From DATLGD01 sp035540755 (lineage in GTDB: Bacteria > Actinomycetota > Actinomycetes > Mycobacteriales > SCTD01), in NCBI GenBank assembly GCA_035540755.1, contig DATLGD010000033.1, positions 1-35,699 of the forward strand: a DNA stretch of 35,699 nt. The letters run 5' to 3'. Positions 26,756 through 34,576 of this stretch are shown here, piece by piece (the first letter of the stretch is position 1; each line of letters starts with the position of its first letter). A program made the position numbers and the translations under genes. The notes below the pieces were generated by a model. It made no database searches and was not told where the DNA came from. It saw only the letters and a list, made by a program, of their open reading frames with translations.

Positions 26756-26995
26756 TCAGGCGGCTCGCAGGCTCCGGTAGCGCGCCAGGGAGACCGCCGA
26801 GAAGGCGAACCAGACGACGTTCAGCAGCACGAAGCCCCACTGGCCGCCGGCGAAGGCGCTGCCCACGAGCAGCGCCGAGCCCACCGCGTTCATGAGCAGG
26901 TACGACAGCGATGCCGGGGTGACGACCCGCAGCTGCGCCAGGCCGAACGCGCCGAGCACGAGCAGCGCTCCGGACATCTGCACGACCAGCCCCAC
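26756..26995 (-). CDS. Small four-helix-type membrane protein (CBU_0592-like)
   Basis: A 79-residue hydrophobic protein with about three membrane segments (2-22, 28-48, 52-70) and a basic C-terminus LARYRSLRAA. The pattern, with LVLGAFGLAQL, LLMNAVGSALL and WGFVLLNVVWFAFSAVSL, matches the small CBU_0592-type membrane proteins, whose function is unknown. GTG at 26995 is well supported by GGAGGGAG (27008-27001) five bases upstream. It lies 34 bases before prfC on the same strand and 72 bases after the protease gene. Confidence 0.8.
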   Translation of the reverse strand: MGLVVQMSGALLVLGAFGLAQLRVVTPASLSYLLMNAVGSALLVGSAFAGGQWGFVLLNVVWFAFSAVSLARYRSLRAA

Positions 26996-27067
26996 GACGC
27001 TCCCTCCGGCGGTCCCGGACGGGCACCGCGGCCGATGTGTCTACCCGCTCAAGAGGGGCGGCCGCGG

Positions 27068-28045
27068 TCAGACGCAGTACGGGCTGCTGACGATCTTCTT
27101 GCCGGCGATCCGCTGCAGCTCCGCGGCGCGGGTGCCCGCGGCGGTGGCGCCGAGGTGCCTGCCGTCGAAGACCACCAGGTGCGTCACGTCGCCGGCGGCG
27201 CCGAGCCCGGTGGTGCCGACCCGGGCCGCGCTGCCGGAGTCGCCGAAGATGACGCTGCCCGCCCACCAGAACGCCTTGGACTCGAAGTACAGCCCGTGGC
27301 CCGTGCGGGCGGTGCCGCCGGTGCCGATGCCCACGCCGTGGCCGTAGTGGAAGATCTGCTCGCCCGCGTCCAGGGTGGCGTGCCCCTTCACGGGCACCTG
27401 CTGCTCGGTGAGGCCGTCCCCGGTGTACACGCCGCACGGGCCGCCGACCTGCGGGATCGTCGGGAAGACCCAGCTCTGCAGCTCGGGCTTGATGCTCACC
27501 AGCGCGAAGTCGGCGCCGATGCCGTTGTCGACGCGCTTCTGCACCGTCCCGATCGTCACGAGGACCAGGTTCTGCACCGACGGCGGCGTGCCGGGCGCGA
27601 TGGTCAGCAGGGTGACCGGCTGCCCGACCTTGTCGACGCAGTGGCCCGCCGTGCCGATCGAGTAGGAGCCCGGCGAGCCGAACACGAAGTTCATGGTGCA
27701 GCCGTAGGGGGCGATCATCTCGCTGCCGGGCCGGATGCCGACGTAGCCCGAGAGCGGCACGTCGGGACCGACCGCCGAGGCGGGTGCGGGCGTCGGGCGC
27801 CCGGTCGCGACGCTCGCCTGCAGGTCGGGGCTGAACCAGTCGGGCTGCGCGGCCCGGACCGGCACGGCCCATCCGCCCCCGTCGAGCCGGTACGAGCCGG
27901 GCACCGCGGCCGGGTCGACGTCGTGCGCGCTCGTCCCGGCGGGCGGCACGGCCGGTGCCGGAGCGGTGCTGGCACCCGCAGGTGCCACCAGGGCGGCCAG
28001 CAGGGCGCCGGCCGCGGCCAGGACGACGACGGGGGTCTTGCGCAT
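27068..28045 (-). CDS. Secreted trypsin-like serine protease
   Basis: A 325-residue exported protein. A signal peptide (about 1-26, basic start then Ala/Leu core ending PAGAS) is followed by a Pro/Ala-rich pro-region (about 27-95) and a chymotrypsin-fold domain. The catalytic triad is visible: His135 in TAGHC, Asp179 in GADFALVSI and Ser270 in FGDSGSA. Cys116 and Cys136 probably form a disulphide near the active site, and Cys204 with Cys324 may form another. This layout resembles actinobacterial S1-family secreted proteases. Autolysis of the pro-region may activate it. Targets are unknown. It is followed on the same strand by a small membrane protein and prfC. Confidence 0.9.
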   Translation of the reverse strand: MRKTPVVVLAAAGALLAALVAPAGASTAPAPAVPPAGTSAHDVDPAAVPGSYRLDGGGWAVPVRAAQPDWFSPDLQASVATGRPTPAPASAVGPDVPLSGYVGIRPGSEMIAPYGCTMNFVFGSPGSYSIGTAGHCVDKVGQPVTLLTIAPGTPPSVQNLVLVTIGTVQKRVDNGIGADFALVSIKPELQSWVFPTIPQVGGPCGVYTGDGLTEQQVPVKGHATLDAGEQIFHYGHGVGIGTGGTARTGHGLYFESKAFWWAGSVIFGDSGSAARVGTTGLGAAGDVTHLVVFDGRHLGATAAGTRAAELQRIAGKKIVSSPYCV

Positions 28046-28094
28046 GGCGCGGCTCCTTCGACGACGCGGACGGCTGGTCCTGTACCCCGTTTCG

Positions 28095-28334
28095 TCACGG
28101 ATCCGCCATGTCCTGCCCGGGTGGGCAGGTCAGGTAGGTCCGCGTGCTGGTGCGGACCACCTCGTGGGCGTCCCACGGCCGGCCGCACCGGGGGCACAGG
28201 TCGGCCGCCGGGTCCGACCGCGCGGTGACCGGCGCGTTGAGGTCGCCGAGCTGCGGCGGTCCGAGGAAGGTGAACAGCAGCCGCTCGATCGGCCCGGGCG
28301 CCGTCCGGCTCTCCGCCCGCCGCCTGCGCCTCAC
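28095..28334 (-). CDS. Small zinc-ribbon-like protein
   Basis: A 79-residue hypothetical protein. A basic start (MRRRRRAESR), a middle part IERLLFTFLGPPQLGDLNAP, then CPRCGRPWDAHE (CxxC knuckle) and a single later Cys in YLTCPPGQ. With one of the His residues this could hold a zinc ion. No family is recognised. The GTG at 28334 has only a weak ribosome site and could be too early. The composition is protein-like and the opposite frames are not, so I take it as real with moderate certainty. Confidence 0.6.
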   Translation of the reverse strand: MRRRRRAESRTAPGPIERLLFTFLGPPQLGDLNAPVTARSDPAADLCPRCGRPWDAHEVVRTSTRTYLTCPPGQDMADP

Positions 28335-28382
28335 CCGGCCTGCCTACCACCGGCCCCGCCGCAGCGCAGCGACGACGCCGTC

Positions 28383-28388
28383 GTAGCG
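28383..28388 (+). promoter_or_regulatory. Possible -10 box of the quinone oxidoreductase gene
   Basis: TAGCGT at 28383-28388 fits TANNNT and lies 36 bases before the ATG at 28424. No convincing -35 is seen. The region between the divergent genes is 89 bp. Confidence 0.35.
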
Positions 28389-28423
28389 TGCGAGCCTCCC
28401 CGCCGGACCTGAAGGAGAGCTGC

Positions 28424-29395
28424 ATGCGCGCCGTCCAGATCCGCACCCTCGACGGGCCGTCCGCCGTCGAGGTCGTCGACGTCCCCGAGCCCACGCCCGG
28501 CCCGGACGACGTGCTCGTCGACGTGCACATGGCGGGGGTGACGTTCCCGGAGGTGCTGCAGAGCCGCGGTGAGTACCAGGTCAAGCCCGAGCTGCCGTTC
28601 GTGCCGGGGTCGGAGGTGGCCGGCGTCGTGCGCACGGCGCCGGACGGCGGCCGGTTCCGGGCCGGTGACCGCGTGATCGCCTTCCCCGGGCTCGGCGGCT
28701 TCGCCGAGGCAGTCGTGGCCAACCCGGTCATGACCTTCCCGTTGCCCGACGGCGTCGGCTTCGACAAGGCCGCGGCCCTGCCGATGAACTACCTGACCAT
28801 GCACTTCGGGCTCGCCCGCCGTGGCCGGCTGCAGCCAGGCGAGAGCGTGCTGGTGCACGGCGCCGCCGGCGGCATCGGGACGGCGGCCATCCAGCTGGCC
28901 AAGGCGATGGGCGCCGGGCGGGTCCTCGGCGTCACCTCGACGCAGGAGAAGGCCGACGTCGCGCGGAAGGCCGGTGCGGACGACGTCGTGCTGGCCGAGG
29001 GCTTCAAGGACGCGGTGAAGGAGCTCACCGGCGGGAAGGGGGTCGACGTCGTCGTCGACCCGGTCGGCGGGGACCGCTTCACCGACTCGCTGCGCTGCCT
29101 GAACCGCGAGGGGCGGCTCCTGGTCATCGGCTTCACCGAGGGCTCGATCCCGACGGTGAAGGTGAACCGGCTGCTGCTCAACAACGTCTCGGTCGTCGGA
29201 GTGGGGTGGGGCGCCTTCTTCCTGGCCGACCTCGGCTACCTGCAGGAGCAGTGGGCCGCGGTCCGGCCGATGCTCGAGTCGGGACAGCTCGACCCGGTGA
29301 TCGGTGCGACCTTCCCGCTCGAGCAGGCGTCGGCGGCGCTGCTCGAGATCGACGAGCGGCGCGCCCTCGGCAAGGTGCTGCTGCAGGTCCGCTGA
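28424..29395 (+). CDS. NADPH:quinone oxidoreductase-like zinc-free MDR enzyme
   Basis: A 323-residue medium-chain dehydrogenase/reductase of the quinone-oxidoreductase group. The N-terminal GroES-like domain (about 1-120; VPGSEVAGVV) lacks the zinc-binding Cys clusters. The Rossmann domain has VLVHGAAGGIGTAAIQLAKAMG (quoted here from its glycine motif GAAGGIGTAA, about 146-155) and ends with LGKVLLQV. Such enzymes reduce quinones or alpha,beta-unsaturated carbonyls with NADPH. ATG at 28424 is chosen because AAGGAG (28412-28417) is six bases upstream; an earlier in-frame start at 28388 lacks one. It may be read with the small membrane gene 30 bases downstream. Confidence 0.92.
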   Translation: MRAVQIRTLDGPSAVEVVDVPEPTPGPDDVLVDVHMAGVTFPEVLQSRGEYQVKPELPFVPGSEVAGVVRTAPDGGRFRAGDRVIAFPGLGGFAEAVVANPVMTFPLPDGVGFDKAAALPMNYLTMHFGLARRGRLQPGESVLVHGAAGGIGTAAIQLAKAMGAGRVLGVTSTQEKADVARKAGADDVVLAEGFKDAVKELTGGKGVDVVVDPVGGDRFTDSLRCLNREGRLLVIGFTEGSIPTVKVNRLLLNNVSVVGVGWGAFFLADLGYLQEQWAAVRPMLESGQLDPVIGATFPLEQASAALLEIDERRALGKVLLQVR

Positions 29396-29425
29396 CGCTG
29401 CCCGGGGGCCTACGCTCTCGGGGTC

Positions 29426-29845
29426 ATGACGCCCCTCGTGCACCGCTGCCTGGCCGTGGTGCTGTGGCTCGAGGCGCTGTTCGTCGTCGCCCTGTGCGTC
29501 GCCGTGCTCACCTCTCCGGTGGCACCGGACGAGCAGACCGCCGTCGCGCTGCGCCTCGGCGCCGGCGTGGCGGCCGCCGTGGTGGTCGGCCTGCTGGTCG
29601 CGGCCGGCCTGGTGCTGTGGCGCCGTCACCGCACGCCGCCCGGACGGGCGGGCACGACCGTGCTGGTGATCGTGGCGGTCGGTCACTTCTTCGAGGCGGC
29701 CTCGACGCTCGCGTCGCTCGTCTCGGCCGTCGACCAGGACGGGGGCGCGCTCGCCGGCCGCCTGGCCCTGTCGGCGGCCACCCTGGTCATGGGCGTCCTG
29801 GTGCTGTGGGCGGGCGTGGCGCCGCGGCCCGGCGTCCCCCGCTGA
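29426..29845 (+). CDS. Small membrane protein, four predicted helices
   Basis: A 139-residue protein with hydrophobic segments at about 8-30, 44-66, 78-100 and 110-130, and a basic loop WRRHRTPPGRAG between helices 2 and 3. No family is recognised. ATG at 29426 has no clear ribosome site; TACGCT at 29411-29416 sits nine bases upstream and suggests an almost leaderless message. Its neighbours are a quinone oxidoreductase and a pirin, without a clear functional link. Confidence 0.7.
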   Translation: MTPLVHRCLAVVLWLEALFVVALCVAVLTSPVAPDEQTAVALRLGAGVAAAVVVGLLVAAGLVLWRRHRTPPGRAGTTVLVIVAVGHFFEAASTLASLVSAVDQDGGALAGRLALSAATLVMGVLVLWAGVAPRPGVPR

Positions 29846-29907
29846 GCCCGGCGCCGAGCCACCCGGCGGCGTTGTGCGGGTGCCGCCCCGGGAGCAGACT
29901 CTCGCGC

Positions 29908-30843
29908 ATGAGCGGACCCGTCGACGCCGACCACGCCCTGACCGAGGGCGCCGACGGCGCGACGCCGCCGGTGCTCGAGCTCACCGAGGCGCGGCGCGCC
30001 GAGGTCGGCGGGCTGCCGGTGCGCCGGGCCCTGCCGATCCGGCGACGGCGCACGGTCGGGGCCTGGTGCTTCGTCGACCACCTCGGCCCGGCCCGGCTCG
30101 ACGACGAGCTGTCGATCGAGATCGGCCCGCACCCCCACATCGGGCTGCAGACCGTCACCTGGCTGCTCGAGGGCATGCAGGTGCACCGCGACAGCCTCGG
30201 CTCGGAGCAGGTCGTGCGCCCCGGCCAGCTCAACCTCATGACGGCCGGCGGCGGTGTCGCGCACGCCGAGGAGTCGCTCGAGTACCGCGGTCCGGTCGCG
30301 GGGGTGCAGCTGTGGGTCGCGCAGCCGGAGGGGACCCGGCACGGCGACGCCGGCTTCGAGCACCACGCCGACCTCCCGCAGGTCGAGCTCGACCGGGCGG
30401 TCGCGACCGTCCTCGTCGGGCAGCTGGCCGGCGTCGAGAGCAAGGCCCGCGCCGACACCCCGCTGCTCGGCCTCGACCTCGCGCTGCGGCCGGGCCGGGC
30501 CGTGCTGCCGCTGCAGCGCGAGCACGAGCACGCCCTGGTGGTGCTCGAGGGCGCCGTGCGGGTCGACGGCGACCGGGTCGTCGAGCCCGGCGCGCTCGCC
30601 TACCTGGGCACGGGTCGGGACGACCTCGCGCTCGAGTGCACGGCCGACGCCCGCGCCCTCCTGCTCGGCGGGCAGCCGTTCGGCGAACCGGTGCTGATGT
30701 GGTGGAACTTCGTCGCGCGCTCGCGCGAGGAGGTCGACCGCGCCCACGCCGCCTGGCAGGCGGGCGACGAGCGCTTCGGCCCGGTCTCCTCCGAGCTGTC
30801 CCGGATCCCGGCGCCCCTGCCGCCGTGGCAGCGGCAGGGCTGA
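29908..30843 (+). CDS. Pirin-family protein
   Basis: A 311-residue bicupin. The N-terminal pirin domain has the metal-binding pattern GPHPHIGLQTVTWLLEG (about 83-99) and a later NLMTAGGGVAHAEES (about 109-123), which supply the His/Glu iron ligands. The C-terminal cupin (about 185-280) ends with the FVARSREEVDRA segment typical of pirins. Bacterial pirins act as quercetinases or as redox or metabolic regulators; the role here is unknown. The 15-20 residues at the N-terminus are acidic and probably disordered. ATG at 29908 lacks a good ribosome site, so the exact start is uncertain. Confidence 0.9.
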   Translation: MSGPVDADHALTEGADGATPPVLELTEARRAEVGGLPVRRALPIRRRRTVGAWCFVDHLGPARLDDELSIEIGPHPHIGLQTVTWLLEGMQVHRDSLGSEQVVRPGQLNLMTAGGGVAHAEESLEYRGPVAGVQLWVAQPEGTRHGDAGFEHHADLPQVELDRAVATVLVGQLAGVESKARADTPLLGLDLALRPGRAVLPLQREHEHALVVLEGAVRVDGDRVVEPGALAYLGTGRDDLALECTADARALLLGGQPFGEPVLMWWNFVARSREEVDRAHAAWQAGDERFGPVSSELSRIPAPLPPWQRQG

Positions 30844-30869
30844 CCGCGGGCTGACGGGCGGCTGGCCCG

Positions 30870-30875
30870 TACGGT
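30870..30875 (+). promoter_or_regulatory. Possible -10 box for a leaderless acyl-CoA dehydrogenase message
   Basis: TACGGT (30870-30875) ends eight bases before the ATG at 30884. With no ribosome site in between, transcription would begin at or next to the start codon. Confidence 0.4.
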
Positions 30876-30883
30876 CCGTGCCC

Positions 30884-32104
30884 ATGGACTTCACGCACTC
30901 GGCCCGCGCGCAGGACCTGATCGGGCGGCTGTCCGCCTTCGTCACCGAGTCGGTCGAGCCGGTCGAGGCCGCGCTGCAGCCCCGGCTCACCGGGGAGCCG
31001 GTGTGGGAGGCGCTGCCGGAGATGGCGGCGCTCAAGGCCGAGGCCCGGCGCCGCGGGCTGTGGAACCTCTTCCTTCCCGACAGCGAGCTCGGCGCCGGCC
31101 TGACCAACGTCGAGTACGCCCCGCTCGCCGAGGTGATGGGGCGCAGCTGGCTGGCCGCCGAGGCCACCAACTGCAGCGCGCCGGACACCGGCAACATGGA
31201 GGTGCTGCACCACTTCGGGTCGCCGGAGCAGAAGTCGCGCTGGCTGCGCCCGCTGCTCGAGGGCGAGATCCGGTCGGCGTTCTGCATGACCGAGCCCGAC
31301 GTCGCCTCCTCCGACGCGACGAACCTGCAGGCCACCGCGGTGGTCGACGGTGACGAGGTCGTGGTCAACGGCACGAAGTGGTGGTCGACCGGCGTCGGCC
31401 ATCCCGACTGCGAGCTGCTGCTGTTCATGGGCCTGACCGACCCCACGGCGCACCGGCACGCGCAGCACTCGATCGTGCTGGTGCCGCGCGACACCCCCGG
31501 CGTGACGGTCGAGCGGATGCTGCAGACGATGGGCTGGTGGGACGCGCCGTCCGGGCACGGCCAGGTGCGGTTCGACGACGTGCGGGTGCCGCTCGCGAAC
31601 GTCGTCGGCAGTCCGGGCGGCGCGTTCGCGATCGCCCAGGGCCGGCTCGGGCCGGGCCGGGTGCACCACTGCATGCGCGCCGTCGGCCTGGCCGAGCGGG
31701 TGCTGGAGATGGCCTGCGAGCGGGCCGTGCGCCGCACCGCCTTCGGCAAGCCGATCGCGAACCTCGGCGGCAACCGCGAGCGCATCGCCGACGCCCGGAT
31801 GGCCGTCGACCAGGCGCGGCTGCTGGTGCTGCACGCCGCCTGGCTGCTCGACACCGAGGGGCTGGCCGGCGCGCTGTCGGCGGTCAGCTCGATCAAGGTG
31901 GTCGTGCCGAACGTGCTGCAGTCGGTGGTGGACCTCGCCATCCAGCTGCACGGCGGAGCGGGGCTGTCGCAGGACGTGCCGCTCGGCCCGGCATGGACGG
32001 TGGCCCGCGCGCTGCGCCTGGCCGACGGCCCGGACGAGGTGCACCGCGGCGTCGTCGCCAAGCTGCAGCTGGCCCCGTTCCTGCAGGCCCGCAAGGACGG
32101 ATGA
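30884..32104 (+). CDS. ACAD10/11-type acyl-CoA dehydrogenase
   Basis: A 406-residue flavoprotein. The ACAD11-specific stretches are clear: LWNLFLPDSELG (about 57-68), CSAPDTGNMEVLHHFGS, FCMTEPDVASSDATN (about 131-145), KWWSTGVG, QGRLGPGRVHHCMRAVGLAE and RLADGPDEVH near the end. Human ACAD11 and bacterial LvaC act on 4-phospho-acyl-CoA made by an APH-fold kinase, giving an enoyl-CoA after loss of phosphate. Here the matching kinase gene lies on the other strand at 34577-35629. ATG at 30884 is preferred to the GTG two codons earlier. It converges on the histidine-phosphatase-like gene with 22 bases between stops. Confidence 0.93.
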   Translation: MDFTHSARAQDLIGRLSAFVTESVEPVEAALQPRLTGEPVWEALPEMAALKAEARRRGLWNLFLPDSELGAGLTNVEYAPLAEVMGRSWLAAEATNCSAPDTGNMEVLHHFGSPEQKSRWLRPLLEGEIRSAFCMTEPDVASSDATNLQATAVVDGDEVVVNGTKWWSTGVGHPDCELLLFMGLTDPTAHRHAQHSIVLVPRDTPGVTVERMLQTMGWWDAPSGHGQVRFDDVRVPLANVVGSPGGAFAIAQGRLGPGRVHHCMRAVGLAERVLEMACERAVRRTAFGKPIANLGGNRERIADARMAVDQARLLVLHAAWLLDTEGLAGALSAVSSIKVVVPNVLQSVVDLAIQLHGGAGLSQDVPLGPAWTVARALRLADGPDEVHRGVVAKLQLAPFLQARKDG

Positions 32105-32126
32105 GGACGCGGCGCGCGGGCCGGCG

Positions 32127-32774
32127 TCAGCGGTAGGTGACCGCGTCCGCCGCGAGGTGCGCGTGCTCGTTGAACGTCAGCAGCGACGGGCCGGTGCTGC
32201 CGGCCACCAGCTTGGTGATCGCGCCGTTGACCGTCACCCGGTTCAGCGCGACCACGCCCTCGGCGCCGAGCCCGAGCAGGCTCGCGCAGACCGCGGCGAT
32301 CACCCCGCCGGAGGTGAAGACGACGGCGTCGGAGCCCTTCTCCAGGCCGTCGAGCAGCTCGTGGAGAGCGTCGGCCGCCCCGCCGGCGAAGGCGGGCCAC
32401 CCGTCGGGCTGGTCGGGGGCGCCACCGTGCTCGACCCAGGCCAGCAGTGCGCTGTCGAGCAGCCCCTGCACCTCCCGCGAGCTCGCCGGCGTCGGGACGT
32501 CCGGGCGGACGTAGCGCTTGAGCAGGTCCAGGTGGTCGTACTCGTCCCACCGGCCGTCGACGCGCGGCTCGACGTCGATCCCGGCTGCGGCAAGGGCAAT
32601 CGAGGCGGTGTCCCGCTGCCGGCGAAGGGTGCCGTGGACGGCGACCGGCCGCCGCAGTCCCCGGCGGGCCAGCTCGCCGCCGACCGTCTCGGCCTGCGCC
32701 CGGCCGGCATCGGACAGCTCGTCGTAGTCGGCCGCCCCGAAGGAGGCCTGGCGGACCAGCAGGACGACGGGCAC
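32127..32774 (-). CDS. Histidine-phosphatase-fold protein lacking the catalytic RHG motif
   Basis: A 215-residue protein of the phosphoglycerate-mutase-like superfamily. Members begin with LVRHGQASFG or similar, in which His is phosphorylated. Here the sequence is LLVRQASFGAADYDELS, so Arg8 is followed directly by Gln9, with His and Gly missing as if by a clean 6-base deletion. The GTLRRQRDTA helix that normally supplies an active-site Arg is kept (about 48-57). The second active-site block reads VVFTSGGVIAAV, with Ser-Gly-Gly where many members have His-Gly-Gly. The protein is therefore probably not a phosphatase and may bind a phosphorylated ligand or partner. The reading frame is otherwise intact. 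The GTG start lacks a good ribosome site. Confidence 0.88.
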   Translation of the reverse strand: MPVVLLVRQASFGAADYDELSDAGRAQAETVGGELARRGLRRPVAVHGTLRRQRDTASIALAAAGIDVEPRVDGRWDEYDHLDLLKRYVRPDVPTPASSREVQGLLDSALLAWVEHGGAPDQPDGWPAFAGGAADALHELLDGLEKGSDAVVFTSGGVIAAVCASLLGLGAEGVVALNRVTVNGAITKLVAGSTGPSLLTFNEHAHLAADAVTYR

Positions 32775-32826
32775 GAGCGCACCGTAGAGCAGACCACCGG
32801 GGCGGCAGCCGCATCGCCCTCAGACA

Positions 32827-32874
32827 GTCGGGTCCTGACCCGCTTGCTGACCGGCAAGCGGGTCAGGACCCGAC
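32827..32874. terminator. Perfect 21-bp-stem hairpin, probable kinase terminator now displaced
   Basis: Arms at 32827-32847 and 32854-32874 are perfect inverted repeats of 21 bases around a 6-base loop, TGACCG. The hairpin lies between the histidine-phosphatase-like gene start and the insertion element. Without the element it would sit about 20 bases past the kinase stop codon on the minus strand, the normal place for a terminator. No T-tract follows. It could also work as a regulatory palindrome for the gene starting at 32774. Confidence 0.6.
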
Positions 32875-32893
32875 CCTCTGCGCCTTGCGACCA

Positions 32894-32897
32894 CTAG
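32894..32897. repeat. Target-site duplication CTAG, left copy
   Basis: CTAG here and at 34577-34580 flank the insertion element directly. Four bases fits the IS1380 family. Because CTAG is palindromic, it could also be counted as part of the inverted repeat. Confidence 0.6.
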
Positions 32898-33041
32898 CCC
32901 CGGCCTTTCAGTAGAGGCTTTACGCGACCGCAGTTGATCTTCGTTTTCATGCCGCGCGGAGCGGACAGCCGGCAGCGCCGGCCCGGGTCCGGTGCGTCCG
33001 TGGTTCTTCAGCGGAGGTGCGGGCGGTGGTGGTGCTGGCGG

Positions 33042-34445
33042 TCAGGCCGGGAGCGGGAGGAGCCGCAGGCGTGTGAACGCTCTGGCCAGCGCGAGGGTCC
33101 AGGGCCAGTGCTGGGCCAGGCGCAGGAACACTTTGCGCTGTCCGCGGGTGATGCGGGCGGCGGTGTGCAGCAGCCGGTAGCGCAGCGTCTTGGGCTCGGC
33201 CCGGTGCAGCTCGGGTTCGTCGGTCAGCAGCATCGTCTGGGTCAACGCGAGCAGGTCGGCGGCGATCATCGCGAGTTCGAGCCAGACCTGGTTGATCGCC
33301 TCGTGCCGCGACGGCATCCGTCCCAGCCCGGTGTCCTTTCCGGTGCGGATCCGGTCCTCGACCCGGGCGTGCGCGCGGTGCCGGGCTTCCAGGAACGCCA
33401 GCTGCCCGCGGCCGGTGTTGGTGGTGAAGGCCTGGTAGCGGTAGCCGTCGCGGATCTCGAAGGCGTTCAGCGTCGCGCCGGGGTGCGGCAGCTCGCGGCG
33501 CACGATCACCCGCATCCCTGGGCAGGTCGTGGTCCAGCCGGTCAGGTCGAGCACGTCGGTGATCTCCACGACGTCGGCGTGCTCACGCAGGTCACCGTCG
33601 GCGTTGGAGGCGACCTGCCAGGCCCATTCGGGCATCTTGCTGATCGCGCCGCGGACCGCTTCGGTGACCGGGAAACCCACTGAGAACTCGAGGTTCTGCC
33701 GGCAAAGACCAGCCAGCAGGGCGTGGGAGTAGCCGGCGCCGTCGGCCCGGACCAGGACCGGCTTGTCCCGCCAGCGGTCCGGGATCTGGCTCAGCGCCAT
33801 CTCCAGCAGCGCCAGGTGATCGGCGGCGGTGTTGCTGCCGGCGTTACCCGGCCGCAGGATCGCGCCGAGCGCTTCGCCGGTGTTGTCCAGCCACGCCCCG
33901 ATCGGGTGGTAGCCGAAGCCACCCTTGAAGTTGCCGGCGGCGTCTTCTTTGTCCGAGTGCGCCGTCACCAACGTGGCGTCGATATCGATGACCACCGCAT
34001 CGATGAGCCTGCCGGCGGCCCGCGAGCCAGGCAGCTCGACGCCGGTCAGCTCGGCGCGGGCCAGCCACGCCCGGTCCCGCGCCAACGCCCGGGCCTGCCG
34101 GATCCCGGCGAGCATCGAGCTGTCGATGCCGGCCAGCACCCGCCAGATGGTCGGGGTCGAAGCCACCGACCCGGCCGGCCCGTGCAGACCCTGCTGATCG
34201 GCCAAGGTCTGCACGTCGCTGATCGAGCGAGCCCCGTCGGCGATCGCAACCGCCACATCCACCAGCACCCGACCCGGATCATGGCCGCTGCGGCGTTCCC
34301 GCAAGCCGTCGGTGGCCTCGGACAACGCTGCGGTCAGCCCGATCCGGTCCGCCAACTCGGCCAGCAGCACCGTGCCGGCGTGCGACACCACCCCCGACCC
34401 GTCCGTCGTGACAACCGGCCGGGTTCTGCTCGTTGTACGGTGCAC
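33042..34445 (-). CDS. IS1380-family transposase
   Basis: A 467-residue DDE transposase. The catalytic acids fit Asp154 or Asp156 in VVIDIDATLVTAHSDKE, Asp235 in VLVRADGAGYS, and Glu363 in ARVEDRIRTGK. The N-terminal about 120 residues form the DNA-binding part, and the C-terminus is rich in Arg and Leu, as in IS1380 members. The GTG start at 34445 lies in the arm of a long inverted repeat (34444-34457 with 34512-34526), which may hide it in read-through transcripts. The reading frame is complete, so the element could move. It is transcribed in the same direction as the kinase gene upstream. Confidence 0.93.
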   Translation of the reverse strand: MHRTTSRTRPVVTTDGSGVVSHAGTVLLAELADRIGLTAALSEATDGLRERRSGHDPGRVLVDVAVAIADGARSISDVQTLADQQGLHGPAGSVASTPTIWRVLAGIDSSMLAGIRQARALARDRAWLARAELTGVELPGSRAAGRLIDAVVIDIDATLVTAHSDKEDAAGNFKGGFGYHPIGAWLDNTGEALGAILRPGNAGSNTAADHLALLEMALSQIPDRWRDKPVLVRADGAGYSHALLAGLCRQNLEFSVGFPVTEAVRGAISKMPEWAWQVASNADGDLREHADVVEITDVLDLTGWTTTCPGMRVIVRRELPHPGATLNAFEIRDGYRYQAFTTNTGRGQLAFLEARHRAHARVEDRIRTGKDTGLGRMPSRHEAINQVWLELAMIAADLLALTQTMLLTDEPELHRAEPKTLRYRLLHTAARITRGQRKVFLRLAQHWPWTLALARAFTRLRLLPLPA

Positions 34446-34526
34446 GCGCGAAGTGCCTTCCCAGTTCGGCGATCACGGTCTCTCAGCAAGACCACAATCC
34501 CAAACCGGGCAGGCACTTTCGCGCGT
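34444..34526 (-). promoter_or_regulatory. Inverted repeat over the transposase start codon
   Basis: The segments 34444-34457 and 34512-34526 pair along 14 bases with a single bulge, separated by 54 bases. The transposase GTG (34445-34443) falls at the edge of this stem. A transcript entering from outside the element would include both arms and could hide the start. A transcript started between the arms would not. Confidence 0.5.
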
Positions 34527-34576
34527 TCACAGGCCGTGTCGCACCACAAGATCAGCGCCCTACTGAAAGACCGGGG

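Larger units (their letters stand above)
32898..34576 (-). mobile_element. IS1380-family insertion sequence, complete
   Basis: A 1679-bp element with 17-bp terminal inverted repeats at 32898-32914 and 34576-34560 (CCCCGGyCTTTCAGTAG, one mismatch), flanked by CTAG on both sides. A TGATCTT motif recurs just inside both ends. It carries one intact transposase gene on the minus strand. The left noncoding part (32915-33041) shows nothing else; the right part (34446-34559) holds a hairpin. Near-perfect ends, an apparent target duplication and an open transposase frame suggest a recent, possibly active insertion. Confidence 0.9.

Noticed and set aside
29683..32814. Minus-strand open frame of about 1040 residues
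   Set aside because: Antisense of the pirin and acyl-CoA dehydrogenase genes with low-complexity composition and no recognisable motifs.
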